Shown piece after piece: positions 5,895-6,985 of a stretch of 6,985 nucleotides of DNA. The position numbers and the translations under genes were made by a program. The stretch is taken from contig CALMEC010000055.1 of assembly GCA_937862675.1 (NCBI GenBank), forward strand, positions 1 through 6,985, written 5' to 3'. The stretch is from an uncultured Actinomycetes bacterium. GTDB taxonomy: Bacteria > Actinomycetota > Thermoleophilia > Miltoncostaeales > Miltoncostaeaceae. The notes under the pieces were generated by a model. That model saw nothing but the letters and a program-made list of their open reading frames with translations. It was not told the DNA's origin and did no database searches. The number at the start of each line of letters is the position of its first letter. Position 1 is the stretch's first letter.

Positions 5895-6985
5895 CTACCT
5901 CTTCTTGGTCTTCGCGACCGCGGTCGTGGTCCGGCCGAGACGCAGCCGGGCGTCCAGGGCCGTGATCCGCACCCTTCGGATGGAGGCCTTCTTGCTGGCA
6001 CCCGGGATCCGCACGGTGCGCCGGCTGCCCGCGACCGAGACGGCCACGCGGCGACCGCTCTTCAGATCGGCGGAGACGACGTACTTCGTCGCGCCGCGGA
6101 CCGATGCCCAGCGGACGCTCGTCGCGCTGACGACGACGCCGCGAGGAGCCGCCAGGCGCGTCGGGGCGGGAGCCCGGTACTTGGCGAGCGTGAACGTCTG
6201 CTGCGGGATCCCGTCGCGGATGGCGACGGCGACCACGCTGCGCAACCCTCCGCGACCGTCGACGGGGAGGCTGACCGTTCCGGACCGCTTCGCCGTCGCC
6301 GAGCGCACCACGCGCCCGCCGCCCTTCCACGTCTCGCGGAACTCGACGAGCGTGCCGGCGGGGGCGTTGACCCGGTAGGAGATCCGGCGCGCGGTCGCCT
6401 TGCCGCTCAGCTTGCCGGTCACCTTGACGGGGGCCAGTTCCCGCGCGGTCTGCAGATCGGCGATGGCGCCCGAGACCGGGCGGAAGGTCCAGACACCGGT
6501 CGCCGGAGCGGCCAGGACGATGAGGACCCTGTCGGCCGAGACGGGGAACCGCAGAACCGAAGTCGCTGCGCGGTCGACGACGGCACCCGTCGGATCGATC
6601 ACATCGATGTTCGGAGCGGCACCGCCGGTGCCGGTGACCATCACGTTGACGGTCTGCCGGCTCGTGACCGAGATCTGCCGGTCTCCCGGCTGGATCTCAT
6701 GTGACCGGCGTTCCTTGCCCGTCAACCCCGGGTCCGGAACGTGGTAGCCCTCCAGCGAGCAGCTGGTGCCGACACCCACGTCGGCGGACCCACCCCACCG
6801 GTATGTGACCTGCATGTGCGCGGGCGTGAGCCCCTTGAACTTGAGTCCGTCCCACTTGGGCAGCGGCGGCAACGGCGGACTGGCCGTGGCGCAGGCGCCG
6901 AGTCCCTTGGACGACGCCGCGACCGCCACCTGCGAGAGCTCGATGCCCAGTGCATGGACCGTGCTGGACGCGTCCACGCCCCACA
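5895..6985 (-). CDS. Probable secreted multi-domain protein, C-terminal part with fibronectin-III-like domain (start off the window)
   Basis: The frame is open from the right edge to TAG at 5895-5897, about 362 codons. A GTG at 6977 exists, but the sequence there (VDASSTVHALGIEL) has no signal peptide and reads like the middle of a protein, so this is most likely the C-terminal part of a larger one. Counting from that GTG: residues 25-80 hold a Pro-rich turn (PPLPPLPKW) and two cysteines, C29 and C73, a possible disulfide. Residues 100-170 are beta-rich (TVNVMVTG, NIDVIDPTGAVVD, ATGVWTFRPVSG), like the small C-terminal domains of secreted hydrolases. Residues 178-268 form a second beta domain. 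Residues 272-360 look like fibronectin type III (VVVSATSVRWASVRGATKYVVSA). The end is strongly basic (AVAKTKKR). No membrane segment or catalytic motif is visible. Extracellular location is inferred; any enzyme domain would lie outside the window. Confidence 0.75.
   Translation of the reverse strand, partial: WGVDASSTVHALGIELSQVAVAASSKGLGACATASPPLPPLPKWDGLKFKGLTPAHMQVTYRWGGSADVGVGTSCSLEGYHVPDPGLTGKERRSHEIQPGDRQISVTSRQTVNVMVTGTGGAAPNIDVIDPTGAVVDRAATSVLRFPVSADRVLIVLAAPATGVWTFRPVSGAIADLQTARELAPVKVTGKLSGKATARRISYRVNAPAGTLVEFRETWKGGGRVVRSATAKRSGTVSLPVDGRGGLRSVVAVAIRDGIPQQTFTLAKYRAPAPTRLAAPRGVVVSATSVRWASVRGATKYVVSADLKSGRRVAVSVAGSRRTVRIPGASKKASIRRVRITALDARLRLGRTTTAVAKTKKR

Noticed and set aside
5684..5965. 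Small plus-strand open frame in the convergent region
   Set aside because: It runs into the antisense of the well-supported minus-strand gene and its product is Arg/Pro/Thr-rich without a family pattern.

Overview
The window is very GC-rich, uses GTG and TTG starts freely, and carries an ACT-domain malic enzyme and a Thr/Gly-linker lipoprotein. This suggests a high-GC actinobacterium, possibly of the Thermoleophilia (Solirubrobacter/Patulibacter-like). That placement is inferred from base composition and protein style, not from a search.

Layout. (1) Positions 1-1104, minus strand: the N-terminal 368 codons of DNA polymerase I (polA), covering the whole 5' nuclease domain; the rest lies off the left edge. 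(2) 1105-1222: a short divergent promoter region. (3) 1223-2650, plus: an ACT-domain NAD(P)-dependent malic enzyme starting at TTG. (4) 2803-3459, plus: a lipoprotein with a Thr-rich tether and a PsbP/DcrB-like domain. (5) 3472-3503: a strong GC-rich hairpin, then a complete tRNA-Leu(CAA) at 3539-3621. (6) 3622-4080: a 459-base stretch with no convincing gene but a notable nested inverted-repeat structure at 3768-3835. (7) 4081-5570, plus: two translationally coupled genes (ATGA overlap), an SRPBCC-fold protein and a zinc-independent quinone-oxidoreductase-like MDR enzyme. (8) 5571-5894: a convergent gap. (9) 5895-6985, minus: the C-terminal part of a probably secreted, multi-beta-domain protein ending in a fibronectin-III-like domain and a basic tail; its start is off the right edge.

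Most genes here are independent housekeeping units (replication/repair, central carbon metabolism, translation). Only the SRPBCC/MDR pair looks like an operon. Sequences of the form TA-N-S-CT sit upstream of five transcription units. Two of them are exactly 6 bases before a GTG start, which predicts leaderless mRNAs for polA and the SRPBCC gene. I see no CRISPR array, insertion sequence, phage gene or defence system. The most unexplained element is the structured sequence at 3768-3835.
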